From positions 1 to 5,805 of the forward strand of contig DAOUTV010000131.1 in assembly GCA_030668505.1 (NCBI GenBank): a stretch of 5,805 bases of DNA, read 5' to 3'. This DNA comes from Desulfobacterales bacterium (GTDB taxonomy: Bacteria; Desulfobacterota; Desulfobacteria; Desulfobacterales; C00003060). Positions within the stretch are counted from its first letter, which is position 1. The number at the start of each line of letters is the position of its first letter. The notes beneath the pieces are model-generated. The model worked only from the letters and a program-made list of their open reading frames with translations. It did no database searches and was not told the DNA's origin. The translations under genes were made by a program, and so were the position numbers. Below, one piece after another: positions 5,735 through 5,805 of the stretch.

Positions 5735-5805
5735 CCTGCCCTGGCGCGACTTGGTCGGCATATATCGTAACCTAAGTAGTTATGTTCGATCGCCCTTTTT
5801 CGCAA
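5735..5805 (+). mobile_element. Possible left edge of an insertion sequence (partial, tentative)
   Basis: Similarity to the dispersed palindromic repeat stops at 5734 and sequence beginning CCTGCCCTGGCGCGAC follows. About 47 nt in, an ATG at 5782, preceded by an in-frame TAA at 5773-5775, opens a plus-strand frame (MFDRPFSQ) that is still open at the window end. A terminal repeat followed within about 50 bp by a transposase start is the usual IS layout. Eight residues are too few to name a protein and there is no clear Shine-Dalgarno, so this is only a candidate. Confidence 0.25.

Noticed and set aside
5698..5805. Minus-strand frame open from the right edge to a TGA at 5698-5700, possibly the end of an upstream gene such as argB.
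   Set aside because: The peptide passes through the palindromic repeat (NPPFLKGDF) and does not resemble the ArgB C-terminus; an open frame of 35 codons is compatible with chance.

Overview
The window carries an arginine-biosynthesis gene cluster, entirely on the minus strand. In transcription order it holds argD (acetylornithine aminotransferase), argF (ornithine carbamoyltransferase), argG (argininosuccinate synthase), argH (argininosuccinate lyase) and a small FnIII-like putative lipoprotein. The order argD-argF-argG-argH followed by a small 'CGKK.PP' lipoprotein is one I know from Desulfobacterota (former Deltaproteobacteria). Together with the protein sequences and the abundant heptamer and C5/G5 palindromic intergenic repeats, it suggests a sulfate-reducer- or syntroph-like member of that phylum. 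This taxonomic placement is inference, not proof.

Layout, from the right edge (5') to the left edge (3'): positions 5650-5805 upstream of argD hold no complete gene. They contain a degenerate TCATTGG-type heptamer array touching the argD start codon, a 31-bp C5/G5 palindromic repeat (5704-5734), and then unrelated sequence that may be the edge of an insertion sequence reading outward on the plus strand. argD and argF overlap by 4 nt (ATGA). argF and argG overlap by 29 nt. argG and argH are separated by a 273-nt gap, the only real gap in the cluster. It is filled by three kinds of repeat: an AGCTTTC/AGCTTTG heptamer array that also encodes the C-terminus and stop codon of ArgG, a TTATTGG heptamer array, and a ~90-bp composite palindrome. 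argH and the lipoprotein gene overlap by 38 nt. The lipoprotein stop codon lies inside another heptamer array, followed by two inverted repeats up to the left edge.

Together the four enzymes convert N-acetylglutamate semialdehyde to N-acetylornithine (ArgD), and then ornithine to citrulline (ArgF), argininosuccinate (ArgG) and arginine plus fumarate (ArgH). The deacetylation step (argJ or argE) and argB/argC are not in the window. All four enzymes keep their visible catalytic motifs and look functional. The most interesting material is non-coding: short-period repeats that sit on gene boundaries and supply stop codons, and a shared palindromic repeat whose second copy ends abruptly at a possible mobile-element junction. 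I saw no RNA genes, CRISPR array or convincing riboswitch.
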